23,419 nucleotides of DNA from Prevotellaceae bacterium UBA4361 (lineage in GTDB: Bacteria > Bacteroidota > Bacteroidia > Bacteroidales > Bacteroidaceae). The notes below the pieces were generated by a model that had not been told where the DNA came from, searched no databases, and saw only the letters and a list, made by a program, of their open reading frames with translations. The stretch spans positions 1 through 23,419 of the forward strand of contig DGSN01000008.1 of assembly GCA_002393575.1 (NCBI GenBank), read 5' to 3'. Position numbers and translations under genes: made by a program. Numbering within the stretch: the stretch's first letter is position 1; each line of letters opens with the position of its first letter. Of the stretch, positions 5,473-14,392 are shown piece after piece.

Positions 5473-8400
5473 CTACAATACTATCTAATGTGGTTACAAA
5501 TGGTAGGTATCTGATTTCACCTCTTCGCTGAGTCTTCAAGATATTGATGACACCCAAATCAGTAGATTGTTGTGGATTATAGTCCAGCAACAAGAATTTA
5601 ACTGCATCTTTTTCCATTCGAATCAAATAGCCAGCCGGAACATCATTCTTATCAACTAATACAGGTTCTTTGACCAGCATATAAGCCTTCGGATTACTCC
5701 AATAATGGAACAACAAATATTTGATACTCTTATATGCAGCCATCTGCTCGTCCTTCAGCATATCTTCTTTTATACCCAATGCGATTTTTCCAGCAGCCTC
5801 CGTCTTCTTTCGAGCACCACTACCAATGGCGTACATCAGAACCAAATCCAAATCGCCATTGGTCAACTCTTTGCGGCTCGTATTAGGCAAATCAACAGGA
5901 ATACTTCCATAGATGAAGATGTCTTCTGCAGCCATCATCATTCCTTCTTCCTCCTCTATGTGAGGATACATGGAGACGATTGTTGTCTCTTCTTCATCTG
6001 TTTGTTCATATTTCTTAAAGTTCTCAGCTTGTTCAAAGATTTCCTTGAACACTTCGTCTTGCGGAACAGGAGGATAACCATGCTCTGCCAATATCAGAAT
6101 CAAGTCCATCTGTAGCTCTGCTTTGATGTCAGAACGATTGGCCCAGTCGGTATATTTCGACTTATCATCCACCATCTTCTTTACAGCAGCAGCCAACATC
6201 AGCAGTTTATCTTCGGGATATTCAAAGCCGAACTTATGGGCAATCTCTTTCAGAATATCATAGAAAGCCTTTTCCTCGTAAGTGATGCCCAAATCCTTGA
6301 ACGATTTCTTCTCTTTATTCACCTCCCTCAACAGCTCTGCCATCTGCTTGGCAACCTCATTGAGTACCTCTTCGGCAAACACAGCATTGTCGCTACGGTC
6401 ATTATACCGTTGTACCAACGCATTCAGGCGCTTGGTGAAATCCACACCCTTCATTTTATTGACTTTCTTGAAGTCTGTAATGACTGTCCGAAGCAGCTTC
6501 TCCATCAGTTTCACCTTTGTATTAGGCAACTTCAGTTTCTCCAACCTCGCCATGTAGTCCTCGCTCAGCAAGTCCAGGTCTTTTGTGTTCGCATTCACCT
6601 GAGCCACTTCTTCTACTCCGTCCGACTGCAAGGCTTCGGCAATCATCTGGCTCACCTTACGATTCATCTGTGAAGCATCGGGTGCATCTCCCTTTGTCAG
6701 TTTGTATATGATAGCACGTACACCCGTAAAGAAGTGGATATCCTCACGGTCTTTATCGCTGATAGCCTCATGATTGGAACAGAGGTTGAAGGCAGATTTC
6801 AGTTTCTTGGCATGGCCCATAAACAAGTTTTGCGATTTCTCCGTGGCCTGTACGAACTCAGCCGCATGTTTCAAGCATTCCAACTGTTCCAGAGGCGCTC
6901 CCGTTGAAAACTTGCTGTAATCGAAGGTGTGGAACATCCTTCGTAGGATATCCAACTCGTCTTTTACCATCGTCACGCTCTGCTCGATGGTTTCCACGTT
7001 GTCACCCATATCGCCACCGCCAGCATACTGTTTCAAGGCATTGTTCATATTGCTCTTGATACCGATGTAGTCAACCACCAGTCCTTTGTCCTTACCCTCA
7101 TACACACGGTTCACCCTCGAAATGGTCTGTACTAATGTGTGCTTTTGCAAAGGCTTGTCAATATACATCGTGTCGAGACAAGGCACATCAAAGCCCGTTA
7201 TCCACATCGACACGACAATAGCAATCTTGAAGTTCGAGGCAGGATTCTTAAACAGCACATCAAGCGCCTTGCGGTCTTCATCCGAGCCAATCAGTTCGCG
7301 CAGTTTAGGAGCATCATCTTTCTCACGAGTCATCACCAATCGGATGCGCTCCACAGGTGTCTGGTCCTCTGAACCCATCTTCTCTTCCCATTCAGGACGC
7401 AGGGCAACAATTTGCTTGTAAAGATCGTAAGCTATTTCGCGACTGGAGCATACAAACATTGCCTTACCGCAAACGGTGCTACCTTCCTCAATTCGCTTCT
7501 CATAGTGCTCAATGAAGTCTTGTGCCAGCACAGCCAATCGCTTCGGGTCCCCCAGAATCCTGTTCATCTGTGTCACCGCCTTCTTGCTTTCCTCTATCTG
7601 GTATTCATTGGCTCCCTGTTCGGCACACTGCTTATAGTAAGCCTCTATCGCCTCCAGTTGCTTGTGGTCAGCAAACACTTTGGCAGCTCGTCCTTCATAG
7701 ACAATACGACGAGTGATGCCATCTGCCACCGACTCTGTCATGGTGTAGGAATCCACAACATCGCCAAACACATCTATCGTGGCATCAATCGGTGTTCCCG
7801 TGAAGCCCACGTAGGTAGCATTAGGCAATGAGTCATGCAAATACTTGGCAAAGCCATAACTACGCTTCACTCCCTTGTCTGTAATAGTCACATTTTGTTC
7901 CACATTCGTCTGCGAACGGTGGGCTTCGTCGGAGATGCAGATGATGTTGGCACGGTCAGACAACAGGTTGACATCCACGCTGAACTTCTGTATGGTCGTC
8001 AGGAACACGCCGCCACTCTTTCGTCCTCTCAACTTCCTGCCCAACTCTTCTCGTGTCTCTACGTTCATCACCGTCTCGTCGCCAATAAACTGCTTGGCAT
8101 TCACGAACTGCGCCGAAAGCTGGTCGTCCAGGTCTGTGCGGTCTGTAATCAGTACGATGGTAGGACTTGCCAGATGACGGCTGCGCATCAGCATACGGGT
8201 AAGGAACAGCATCGTGAGGCTCTTGCCACAGCCCGTGGCACCGAAATAAGTTCCTCCCTTACCGTCGCCATGCAAATTGATGTGAGAGTGCTCCAAGATG
8301 TTCTCATACAGTCTATGCGTGGCAAAGAACTGTGGATAGCGACAGACAATCTTCCGTTCACTCTTCGAGGTGTCAGGGAAGAACACGAAATCTTTTATCA

Positions 8401-9127
8401 CACTCAACAATCGTTCCCGTCGGAACAGCCCTGCCATCATGGTGTGCAGGGAGTCAATGCCGTCGTTTGCCTTGTCCGTCCGCTCCACCTTACGCCAGGC
8501 ATAGAAGAATTCGTAAGGCGTGAACAGCGTACCATATTTATTGTTCACCCCATCGCTAATCACCACAAAGGCGTTATAGCGAAACAACTCTGGAATATCC
8601 CTACGATAACGCACCGTCAACTGCGTATAGGCATTCATGATGGTGGTATCTTCCTTCACAGCACTCTTGAATTCCAGCACCACCACTGGCAACCCATTCA
8701 CATAGACGATACCATCAGGAATACGTCGTTCCAGTCCTTTTATCTCCAGTTGGTTGACAATCTTGAAGATATTTCTGTCAACATCCTTAAAGTCTATCAC
8801 CTCAACGAACAAGTCTGGCAGCGAGGCATCCTCTCTCTTGATGGCGAAGCCCTCCGTCATTAGCCGATACGTCTGAGCATTCTGCTCATAGAGTGGAGCA
8901 CCATTGTCTGCCGTCAGTTTCGCAATGACTCGCTCCACCTCCAAGGGCGTAATTCCCTCTTGGGCATATCTGTCCATCAGATACATCCGCAAGTCATCAC
9001 GCAGCAGCACCTCCGTCTGCTCCTTGTGTATCGTCTCGCCATTCACGTGGCTGTAGCCCTGTTGCTCAAACAGTTCCATGATGGCAATCTCCAAACCGTG
9101 TTCGTTGAATATTGAGAATGTTGACAT
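5465..9127 (-). CDS. hsdR: Type I restriction enzyme R subunit
   Basis: Motor and nuclease subunit of the type I restriction complex, cleaving unmethylated DNA after ATP-driven translocation. 1220 residues. The N-terminal nuclease has the PD-(D/E)xK core: D138 in IPDGIVYV, then LEFK with E152 and K154. The SF2 translocase follows: Walker A GATGCGKS (296-303), TDRTDLDDQ, DEAH box (400-403) in SDEAHRSQ, GFTGTPI (motif III) and QTISRVNR (motif VI). A long helical C-terminal part makes it longer than the usual 1000-1100 residues. It follows rloB by 15 bp. The start MSTFSIFNEHGLEIAIMELF is near-duplicated by a stub upstream of rloA. It looks intact and functional with the hsdM/hsdS genes further up. 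Confidence 0.95.
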   Translation of the reverse strand: MSTFSIFNEHGLEIAIMELFEQQGYSHVNGETIHKEQTEVLLRDDLRMYLMDRYAQEGITPLEVERVIAKLTADNGAPLYEQNAQTYRLMTEGFAIKREDASLPDLFVEVIDFKDVDRNIFKIVNQLEIKGLERRIPDGIVYVNGLPVVVLEFKSAVKEDTTIMNAYTQLTVRYRRDIPELFRYNAFVVISDGVNNKYGTLFTPYEFFYAWRKVERTDKANDGIDSLHTMMAGLFRRERLLSVIKDFVFFPDTSKSERKIVCRYPQFFATHRLYENILEHSHINLHGDGKGGTYFGATGCGKSLTMLFLTRMLMRSRHLASPTIVLITDRTDLDDQLSAQFVNAKQFIGDETVMNVETREELGRKLRGRKSGGVFLTTIQKFSVDVNLLSDRANIICISDEAHRSQTNVEQNVTITDKGVKRSYGFAKYLHDSLPNATYVGFTGTPIDATIDVFGDVVDSYTMTESVADGITRRIVYEGRAAKVFADHKQLEAIEAYYKQCAEQGANEYQIEESKKAVTQMNRILGDPKRLAVLAQDFIEHYEKRIEEGSTVCGKAMFVCSSREIAYDLYKQIVALRPEWEEKMGSEDQTPVERIRLVMTREKDDAPKLRELIGSDEDRKALDVLFKNPASNFKIAIVVSMWITGFDVPCLDTMYIDKPLQKHTLVQTISRVNRVYEGKDKGLVVDYIGIKSNMNNALKQYAGGGDMGDNVETIEQSVTMVKDELDILRRMFHTFDYSKFSTGAPLEQLECLKHAAEFVQATEKSQNLFMGHAKKLKSAFNLCSNHEAISDKDREDIHFFTGVRAIIYKLTKGDAPDASQMNRKVSQMIAEALQSDGVEEVAQVNANTKDLDLLSEDYMARLEKLKLPNTKVKLMEKLLRTVITDFKKVNKMKGVDFTKRLNALVQRYNDRSDNAVFAEEVLNEVAKQMAELLREVNKEKKSFKDLGITYEEKAFYDILKEIAHKFGFEYPEDKLLMLAAAVKKMVDDKSKYTDWANRSDIKAELQMDLILILAEHGYPPVPQDEVFKEIFEQAENFKKYEQTDEEETTIVSMYPHIEEEEGMMMAAEDIFIYGSIPVDLPNTSRKELTNGDLDLVLMYAIGSGARKKTEAAGKIALGIKEDMLKDEQMAAYKSIKYLLFHYWSNPKAYMLVKEPVLVDKNDVPAGYLIRMEKDAVKFLLLDYNPQQSTDLGVINILKTQRRGEIRYLPFVTTLDSIVEE
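9015..9082 (-). repeat. 68-bp direct repeat, copy inside hsdR
   Basis: Identical base for base to 11282-11349. It encodes about residues 16-37 of HsdR (MELFEQQGYSHVNGET and following). Similarity continues at a lower level on the start-codon side. Confidence 0.95.
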
Positions 9128-9142
9128 AGGCGTTATGCTTTA

Positions 9143-9859
9143 TTATTTGAATACCTTATAGACATACGAATAGGAGTGGTTCCCTAAGTCCCCAGCTTCT
9201 TCTGCAGCCTTGATATTATCTTCTGCTCGTTTGATAGCAGTATCTAACTTTCCATCAGAACATAGATTCTTAACCCAAGTAGAATCCTCAAGATATTTCC
9301 TCTTTTTCAACAACTTTTTCAAACTTTTTGATGAATCAGGGAAACAAGCCTTAATATGTGGTGCTAAACGATTCGAAACAGCAGAGTAGTCCCTTAAGAG
9401 TTCAGTATAATCCTCGAAGTGTAACAAAAACCAATATTCAATGCATGGCATACTTGGACATATTGTAACACTACCATTTGAGATTTCCCTTTTGAATTGT
9501 TCTTCAAAATCTTCATGCTTCTTCACCTTGTTCTCATCACCAAATATGGTATCCCAATCAAACACACAAAATATTTTAGCATCTGTATTGGCATCTAATA
9601 CTTCTTTAATTCTTTTGGGAAATGCTTCCGTATAGTTCGACTCGTCAGCAAAATACTTTGGTCTTATATTGAACTTATAATCTGTTATGTCGTTGATATG
9701 AGTAAAGTAATAGCGTTCTGTATTGGTGCCTCCACTGATAAGGAACGGATACAGCGGTCCCATCTCCCTTGTACCCTCATCCTCTTCAGATGAAAGTACA
9801 GGTACAGCCTCAAAATATTGTTGCTGTTTGATGTCCTCTGCTAATTCTCTTTCTTTCAT
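9143..9859 (-). CDS. rloB: RloB-family protein, partner of RloA
   Basis: 238 residues from the ATG at 9859 (a GTG directly before it is an alternative start). The family signatures are an N-terminal strand followed by TxTExxYF (here LISGGTNTERYYF), a D-x-D pair in FCVFDWD, and PCIEYWFLLHF. RloB proteins are thought to be small Toprim-like effectors working with the ATPase RloA. Both were named as restriction-linked ORFs of Campylobacter jejuni type I loci. One oddity: most relatives have Glu in the first position of the EGxxTE motif; here the aligned residue is Gly, while the second Glu is kept. It begins a few bases after the rloA stop, so translation is probably coupled. Action as an RloA-dependent nuclease or toxin is inferred by analogy with ATPase/Toprim defence pairs. 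Confidence 0.85.
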   Translation of the reverse strand: MKERELAEDIKQQQYFEAVPVLSSEEDEGTREMGPLYPFLISGGTNTERYYFTHINDITDYKFNIRPKYFADESNYTEAFPKRIKEVLDANTDAKIFCVFDWDTIFGDENKVKKHEDFEEQFKREISNGSVTICPSMPCIEYWFLLHFEDYTELLRDYSAVSNRLAPHIKACFPDSSKSLKKLLKKRKYLEDSTWVKNLCSDGKLDTAIKRAEDNIKAAEEAGDLGNHSYSYVYKVFK

Positions 9860-9863
9860 CACA

Positions 9864-11144
9864 TCACTTCATTGTTGCCCCAAAACGTTTGTTGCGATAT
9901 GCCTCCCTGATAGAAGACAGACGATTCACACCTCTGAAATCCGTGAGTTTATACAATTCGGTCACACCAGCCTTGTTCTTTTCTGTAAACCACACAGAAT
10001 CTTTTCTGATGAGATCATCCACCAAATCCAGCAAACCGTCATTATGTGTAGTGACAAGAAGTTGAGACCTTGAATGAGTTTTCAAATATTCATATAGCAT
10101 CTTTTCCAACAAAGTAGGATGCTGTGAAGTCTCTATCTCATCAATCGACAAAAAAGCATTGCTGGCAAGCGCTTCATACAAAAGAGTTTCTATTCCAAAA
10201 GTCCGCAAAGTTCCTGTTGACTCATCCCCCCTATTCATTTGGTACGCCTCTTGTCCGTTTTCATTTTCAACGGTATGCTCAAAACTGGTATGTAGAAGTG
10301 AAATCGTTTTTTCTTTCTTGATTCGCTCCTTTTCATCCTTTGGAACACTCTCATCAGAGATTCGAGATTTCACTTCTTCGTCTGATATCTGCCTATTTAC
10401 AATGTCCGACGATATATTTGTGATGTTGAAATCAGCCTCATGAAGGAAATTCACAAGATACTTGGTCAAGTCTTTGTTCTCTGCTGTTTTTCGTTGAGCA
10501 TAGTCTGTAAGATAGGTTGAGGGAAATACGGCAGGCATTGTTTGCTCTTTCATCCAGTTCTTTGCAGCATCAATCAGAGGCAAACTGGCATTAACCTGAT
10601 TACGAGCCACAAAGAAAGAAAGATTTTTCAGGCAAAATCCATTAATTAACTCTTTGGCTGAAGCACTGATTTTATCACCTTTCGGATTGATTTCCACCTC
10701 CGAATGTCCATCCACCAGTTTCCTTTCAAACAGCATTGTAGGCTGGGCACTCTTGTAATACGAAAGTTTTTCCAAATAGACCTGATTCCGATCCAGCTCC
10801 AACTGATACCAATATTTAACATCTCCAACAAAGAATATCAGTTCAAAGCAGGATGGTTCATTCGGCGAAACTGCATCAAGTTTAAATGGAACCACCCCCG
10901 TTGGCTCGTCCATACCTTCTGGCTTATGACTCCAAAAGTGAGGTAGGAAATCAAAAGCATAGAGCAAATTTGATTTTCCAGAAGCATTATATCCATACAG
11001 AACGCCAAAGCGAAGCAATCGCGTACTATCGTTTATCTTCACCACCTGACTTTCTTCTGCAAACTGGTCGTTTGAGGCAACAAAACTGAATGTCACTTCA
11101 TCCTTAAACGAGAGAACATTCTTTATTTTCAATTCCTGTATCAT
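9864..11144 (-). CDS. rloA: RloA-family AAA/ABC-type ATPase
   Basis: 426 residues starting MIQELKIKNVLSFKDEVTFSF, the typical opening of SMC/RecF-like ATPases of COG1106. Walker A is GYNASGKS (51-58). Near the C-terminus come a signature-like RGDESTGT, Walker B in LSIDEIETSQHP and a TTHN switch segment. The middle is helical and charged. No nuclease domain is fused; the effector should be the adjacent RloB. Pairs of this kind resemble the sensor-ATPase/effector logic of PARIS and related anti-phage systems. It has its own -7 box just upstream and heads rloA-rloB-hsdR. The family call is firm; the trigger is unknown. Confidence 0.9.
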   Translation of the reverse strand: MIQELKIKNVLSFKDEVTFSFVASNDQFAEESQVVKINDSTRLLRFGVLYGYNASGKSNLLYAFDFLPHFWSHKPEGMDEPTGVVPFKLDAVSPNEPSCFELIFFVGDVKYWYQLELDRNQVYLEKLSYYKSAQPTMLFERKLVDGHSEVEINPKGDKISASAKELINGFCLKNLSFFVARNQVNASLPLIDAAKNWMKEQTMPAVFPSTYLTDYAQRKTAENKDLTKYLVNFLHEADFNITNISSDIVNRQISDEEVKSRISDESVPKDEKERIKKEKTISLLHTSFEHTVENENGQEAYQMNRGDESTGTLRTFGIETLLYEALASNAFLSIDEIETSQHPTLLEKMLYEYLKTHSRSQLLVTTHNDGLLDLVDDLIRKDSVWFTEKNKAGVTELYKLTDFRGVNRLSSIREAYRNKRFGATMK

Positions 11145-11167
11145 ATCCTATGCATTTATTATCGTTG

Positions 11168-11175
11168 CAAATATA
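11168..11175 (-). promoter_or_regulatory. -7 box of rloA-rloB-hsdR
   Basis: On the minus strand the sequence reads TATATTTG, a perfect TAnnTTTG, about 24 bp before the rloA ATG. A convincing -33 element is not seen. It implies that rloAB and hsdR can be expressed independently of hsdM and hsdS. Confidence 0.55.
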
Positions 11176-11268
11176 CAGATAAATATCGATTCCTATAGCA
11201 TTCTATTTGCAAAATTTGCATAAAATCCGCAGTTTTCCAAAACAAAAGTATTTTCTTCAATATTTCCA

Positions 11269-11391
11269 TCACTTTCTGTCTGTCTGCTCCTTGTGTATCG
11301 TCTCGCCATTCACGTGGCTGTAGCCCTGTTGCTCAAACAGTTCCATGATAGCCATATCCAGCGTATGTTCGTTAAAGTAAGGCTTCGACAT
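11269..11391 (-). pseudogene. 5' stub of a second hsdR gene
   Basis: From ATG at 11391 the minus strand encodes MSKPYFNEHTLDMAIMELF and on through the same 22 residues as HsdR, then diverges after KEQT and stops (TDRK, TGA at 11271-11269), 40 residues in all. The first 15 residues are similar but not identical to those of the full hsdR, so this is the start of an allele that was cut off, not a copy made in place. It is in the position where hsdR would be expected after the specificity genes. The remnant therefore marks where rloAB plus a different hsdR start came in. Between it and rloA (11145-11268) only the promoter is seen. Confidence 0.85.
11282..11349 (-). repeat. 68-bp direct repeat, copy in the hsdR stub
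   Basis: Perfect match to 9015-9082 in the same orientation. The two copies bracket rloA and rloB, about 2.2 kb apart, so recombination between them would delete rloAB and fuse the stub start to the hsdR body in frame. Confidence 0.95.
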
Positions 11392-11421
11392 TATTTCTTT
11401 TGTTTTATCATTTTCAATAAA

Positions 11422-12261
11422 TCAACGGTAATAAACTTTAATGATATTATAAATCTTATGCCTACCATGTCCTTCAACAATCATATCTACCATAATTTTA
11501 TCTCCCTTCTTTAAATAAATCCTCCCATAATCAAAATCTCTCTGAAAACCATGGTCATACATTATTGCATCAATCAATTTTCCATGAAAACGAAACGTCC
11601 ATAAATCATCGTTATCATATTTCCTCGCTGGTGATATTATTTTCAAGTACACATGATTAAGATGGTGAGGACTTTCATTAAATAAAATGACCTCATCCAT
11701 AGCATCCTTTGTTTTATGCAATGATTCTTTACTGATTGTAATTTTTTGTTCTCCTTCATTACCTTCATAAGTAATACTTAAGTCATGAATACTATCATTA
11801 TAAATAGCTAATTCTGCTATTTTTTTTACAGCTTTAGCAGTTTTACTATCTCTTAAAAATGTTTCCTCTAAAGTTCGGGGAGCATCATAATTCATCTCAA
11901 CATCACTATATGGTTTACCCGTTAATAAACTAATAATAATATGACCGATTACTATTGCAGCAGTCGAATTTTCTGTTATTTTTATTATTTTCTCGTAATT
12001 CTTTGAATTAAAATACTTCTTGAATATTAATGGTATTTTAAAACTACCTTGTTCTAAGGCTACAACGTCAATGGATATCGCATCATACCCCAAATCATTG
12101 TAATCATTTAGTGTTTGATTTATAGAATCAACAAGTTTTTCAAATTGCAGCAAGTAAGAACGTAATTCTTTTGATGAAATACGACTTTCTTCTACATTGA
12201 GTGCTAATTCAAATTTCTCACACTTAAATTCTTTCAAATCTTTTAAATAATAGTTGTTCAT
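11422..12261 (-). CDS. Unknown AT-rich gene between hsdS and the hsdR stub
   Basis: 279 residues starting MNNYYLKDLKEFKCEKFELA. I do not recognise the family. Visible features: a helical N-terminal part (ELRSYLLQFEKLVDSINQTLNDY), a strand-rich segment ending LEQGSFKIPLIFKK, one hydrophobic stretch at about 99-115 (TAAIVIGHIIISLLTG) that might be a single membrane helix, and a C-terminal beta-rich part (LWTFRFHGKLIDAIM, GRIYLKKGDKIMVDMI). Base composition is much more AT-rich than hsdM (for example 11 G/C in the 60 bases 11401-11460). It starts 12 bp after the hsdS stop and shares its low GC with the second half of hsdS. The position suggests an accessory or defence role, unproven. Confidence 0.8.
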   Translation of the reverse strand: MNNYYLKDLKEFKCEKFELALNVEESRISSKELRSYLLQFEKLVDSINQTLNDYNDLGYDAISIDVVALEQGSFKIPLIFKKYFNSKNYEKIIKITENSTAAIVIGHIIISLLTGKPYSDVEMNYDAPRTLEETFLRDSKTAKAVKKIAELAIYNDSIHDLSITYEGNEGEQKITISKESLHKTKDAMDEVILFNESPHHLNHVYLKIISPARKYDNDDLWTFRFHGKLIDAIMYDHGFQRDFDYGRIYLKKGDKIMVDMIVEGHGRHKIYNIIKVYYR

Positions 12262-12273
12262 AATAATTATTAT

Positions 12274-13410
12274 TTATTGCCCCATCTTCGCCAAAAGCAA
12301 AGACTGTAATTCTGTTAATTTCAAATTCTCTTGTTTCTTTAATATATACATTTCAAAAATAGGATTCATCTTTTCATTTAATTCCATCAAACACTTATCA
12401 GAAGGAATTATAATCTGCGCTATCTCTAAATCCTCGCGTTTTATATGTCCCATTGACGTTGCCTTAGCAGAAATTAAGCGTTTCCATTCTGCTATATGGT
12501 TCTGTGTCCACAGGAAATAGAACCATTTGGGATATTTTGATGAAGTTACCTTGAATAAATGTTGATTCAAAGCGCATTTACCACTACACCATATATCTAT
12601 AAATAAGGTAGCCGACCAAGAGAAAATAACGTCTCCTGTGTTTATAACATAATCTTGTGGAATAGTAACCTCAACATGGTCGCTGTTATTATCACAATGA
12701 CCTTGTGATAATTCCCTAATTTTAAGAACTGGTAAATAATCAGTATCATTTGTCTCATATTTTTGGCAGGCCATTCCATTTAGATATGTTGCAATGTCTG
12801 TTAATGTTCCCATTCTCCACCCTTCGGGGAGGTTTTCTTTGTCGATGTTATCGACGAAGGTTTTGCGGTAGAGGGCTTGGGCGGTGGCTTCGAGGTGCTG
12901 AATCATTTGATTGTTGAGACAGATGCGATTGGTCAGCGTTTCGTATTCTGATACGATTTCACGCTGGCGAGTGATAGAGGGGATGGGGAGCATAACATCA
13001 CAAAGTTCGTCCCAATCGAATATCTCACGAGCACTGCCATGAGAATGGAAACGTGCATAACGGTCAAACTCTGGACGACGAAACCACATCATCAAATACT
13101 CAGGCAACAGCTGTTCGAGGTCAACAACTTCAAAAACAGTGTATGCCTGAGAAATGATAGCATCGTCATACCCATCAAGCAAAGCAATAGATACTTTATC
13201 GCCATTACGTGAAGTGACAGGACCGTAAGCAAACTGCCCCCGTTCCACAATCTTATAGGTGGACATATCCGTGCCAATGGTATTAGCAATCGAAGGCATA
13301 AACTCCTTCGAAATGCTCACACCCAGCAAGTTCGTAACCTCTAAATCCTTGTTACGAACATTCACTTCTCTGATATAGTCGCCTAAACGCTTGTACTCTG
13401 CTTTACTCAT
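12274..13410 (-). CDS. hsdS: Type I restriction-modification specificity subunit
   Basis: DNA-recognition subunit that binds the two halves of the target through two target-recognition domains (TRDs). 378 residues: TRD1 about 1-150, a central helical conserved region about 155-190 (QREIVSEYETLTNRICLNNQ), TRD2 about 195-345 opening LPEGWRMGTLTDIA, and a second helix at the C-terminus (LTELQSLLLAKMGQ). Organisation and length are normal. The DNA is mosaic: TRD1 and the spacer are of ordinary GC, but from about 12815 leftwards TRD2 is strongly AT-rich, consistent with TRD replacement. The start overlaps rhuM by 8 bp, so translation is coupled. Confidence 0.93.
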   Translation of the reverse strand: MSKAEYKRLGDYIREVNVRNKDLEVTNLLGVSISKEFMPSIANTIGTDMSTYKIVERGQFAYGPVTSRNGDKVSIALLDGYDDAIISQAYTVFEVVDLEQLLPEYLMMWFRRPEFDRYARFHSHGSAREIFDWDELCDVMLPIPSITRQREIVSEYETLTNRICLNNQMIQHLEATAQALYRKTFVDNIDKENLPEGWRMGTLTDIATYLNGMACQKYETNDTDYLPVLKIRELSQGHCDNNSDHVEVTIPQDYVINTGDVIFSWSATLFIDIWCSGKCALNQHLFKVTSSKYPKWFYFLWTQNHIAEWKRLISAKATSMGHIKREDLEIAQIIIPSDKCLMELNEKMNPIFEMYILKKQENLKLTELQSLLLAKMGQ

Positions 13411-14392
13411 CGTTGTTTTTGTTTATCAGATTGACAACAACCTTCACCATGACATCCTTTTCTTCTGTCCTACTCTCGGCAATCATCAACGTGAGAGCAA
13501 CGAGAGTGCTATCTGCAATACGCTTGCTGCCATCAGGATGATAGAGGATATGGTTACCATTGAGGAACCAGAGGAACAGCGTAGCGGCAATGCGTTTGTT
13601 ACCGTCGCTGAAAGAGTGGTTCTTTGTGACGAGATAGAGCAGCATAGCGGCTTTCTCCTCCACGCTGGGATAGAGTTCTTCGCCACCAAAAGTCTGATAG
13701 ATTTGTCCAATACTGCTTTTGAAGGAATCATCTTTCTCATTGCCAAAAAGAACAGAGCCACCAAATTTCTCACGCAAACCATTGATAGCTTCCATCGCAT
13801 TCTCATAGGTAGCATGGAACGGCTCTTCTTTTGTGGTCTTATTGATAGTAAGCCGTTCGTAGTCGTAGTTGTCGAGCGTGTCGAGGGCATAAGTATAGTC
13901 TGTCACCACCTCAAACAAGGCATTTGTCTCATCATTAGACAACAGCGGCTGGCTCTGTATAGTGCGTCCAAGCATACCCACCAACTGTCGCAACTCTCCA
14001 ATCTGCTCCTTGCGCAAACGCTCATTGACGGCATAACCCTTGATGAGATATGCCTTCAAAACCCTGTTCGCCCATTGACGGAAACGAGTAGCATTCTTGC
14101 TATTGACACGATAGCCTACAGAAAGAATAACATCCAGATTATAATACTTTGTACTATAAGTTTGTTTTCCGTCATTACCCATGTGTTCCAAAATGGAACA
14201 TGTGCTACCTTCGTCAAGTTCTTCCGATGCATAGATATTCTTCAAATGCTTCGTAATTGCAGGGCGCTTTGTGCCAAACAACTCAGCAATTTGCTTCTGT
14301 GTCAGCCACACTGTCTCATTTTCCAAACGAACATCAATCTGTGTTTGTCCGTCCTCCGTCTGATAGATGATGATTTGATTATTCAAGTCCAT
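13403..14392 (-). CDS. rhuM: RhuM-family protein with C-terminal Fic/Doc domain
   Basis: 329 residues. The N-terminal part (about 15-120) is the RhuM region (VRLENETVWLTQKQIAELFG, then NLDVILSVGYRVNSK and RFRQWANRVLKAYL), found in Salmonella rhuM and in genes linked to type I loci. The C-terminal part carries the Fic-type motif HSFSDGNKR (259-267), with catalytic H259. The GNKR ending is Doc-like rather than the GNGR of classical AMP-transferases, so the modification could be phosphorylation, AMP transfer or another nucleotide transfer. No inhibitory helix partner is seen next to it. It overlaps hsdM by 14 bp and hsdS by 8 bp, so it is embedded in the operon and probably made in step with the methylase. 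Confidence 0.88.
   Translation of the reverse strand: MDLNNQIIIYQTEDGQTQIDVRLENETVWLTQKQIAELFGTKRPAITKHLKNIYASEELDEGSTCSILEHMGNDGKQTYSTKYYNLDVILSVGYRVNSKNATRFRQWANRVLKAYLIKGYAVNERLRKEQIGELRQLVGMLGRTIQSQPLLSNDETNALFEVVTDYTYALDTLDNYDYERLTINKTTKEEPFHATYENAMEAINGLREKFGGSVLFGNEKDDSFKSSIGQIYQTFGGEELYPSVEEKAAMLLYLVTKNHSFSDGNKRIAATLFLWFLNGNHILYHPDGSKRIADSTLVALTLMIAESRTEEKDVMVKVVVNLINKNNDE

Noticed and set aside
7835..8863. Plus-strand open frame of 342 codons
   Set aside because: It is antisense to the conserved translocase region of hsdR and gives a low-complexity, His-rich product with no domain.
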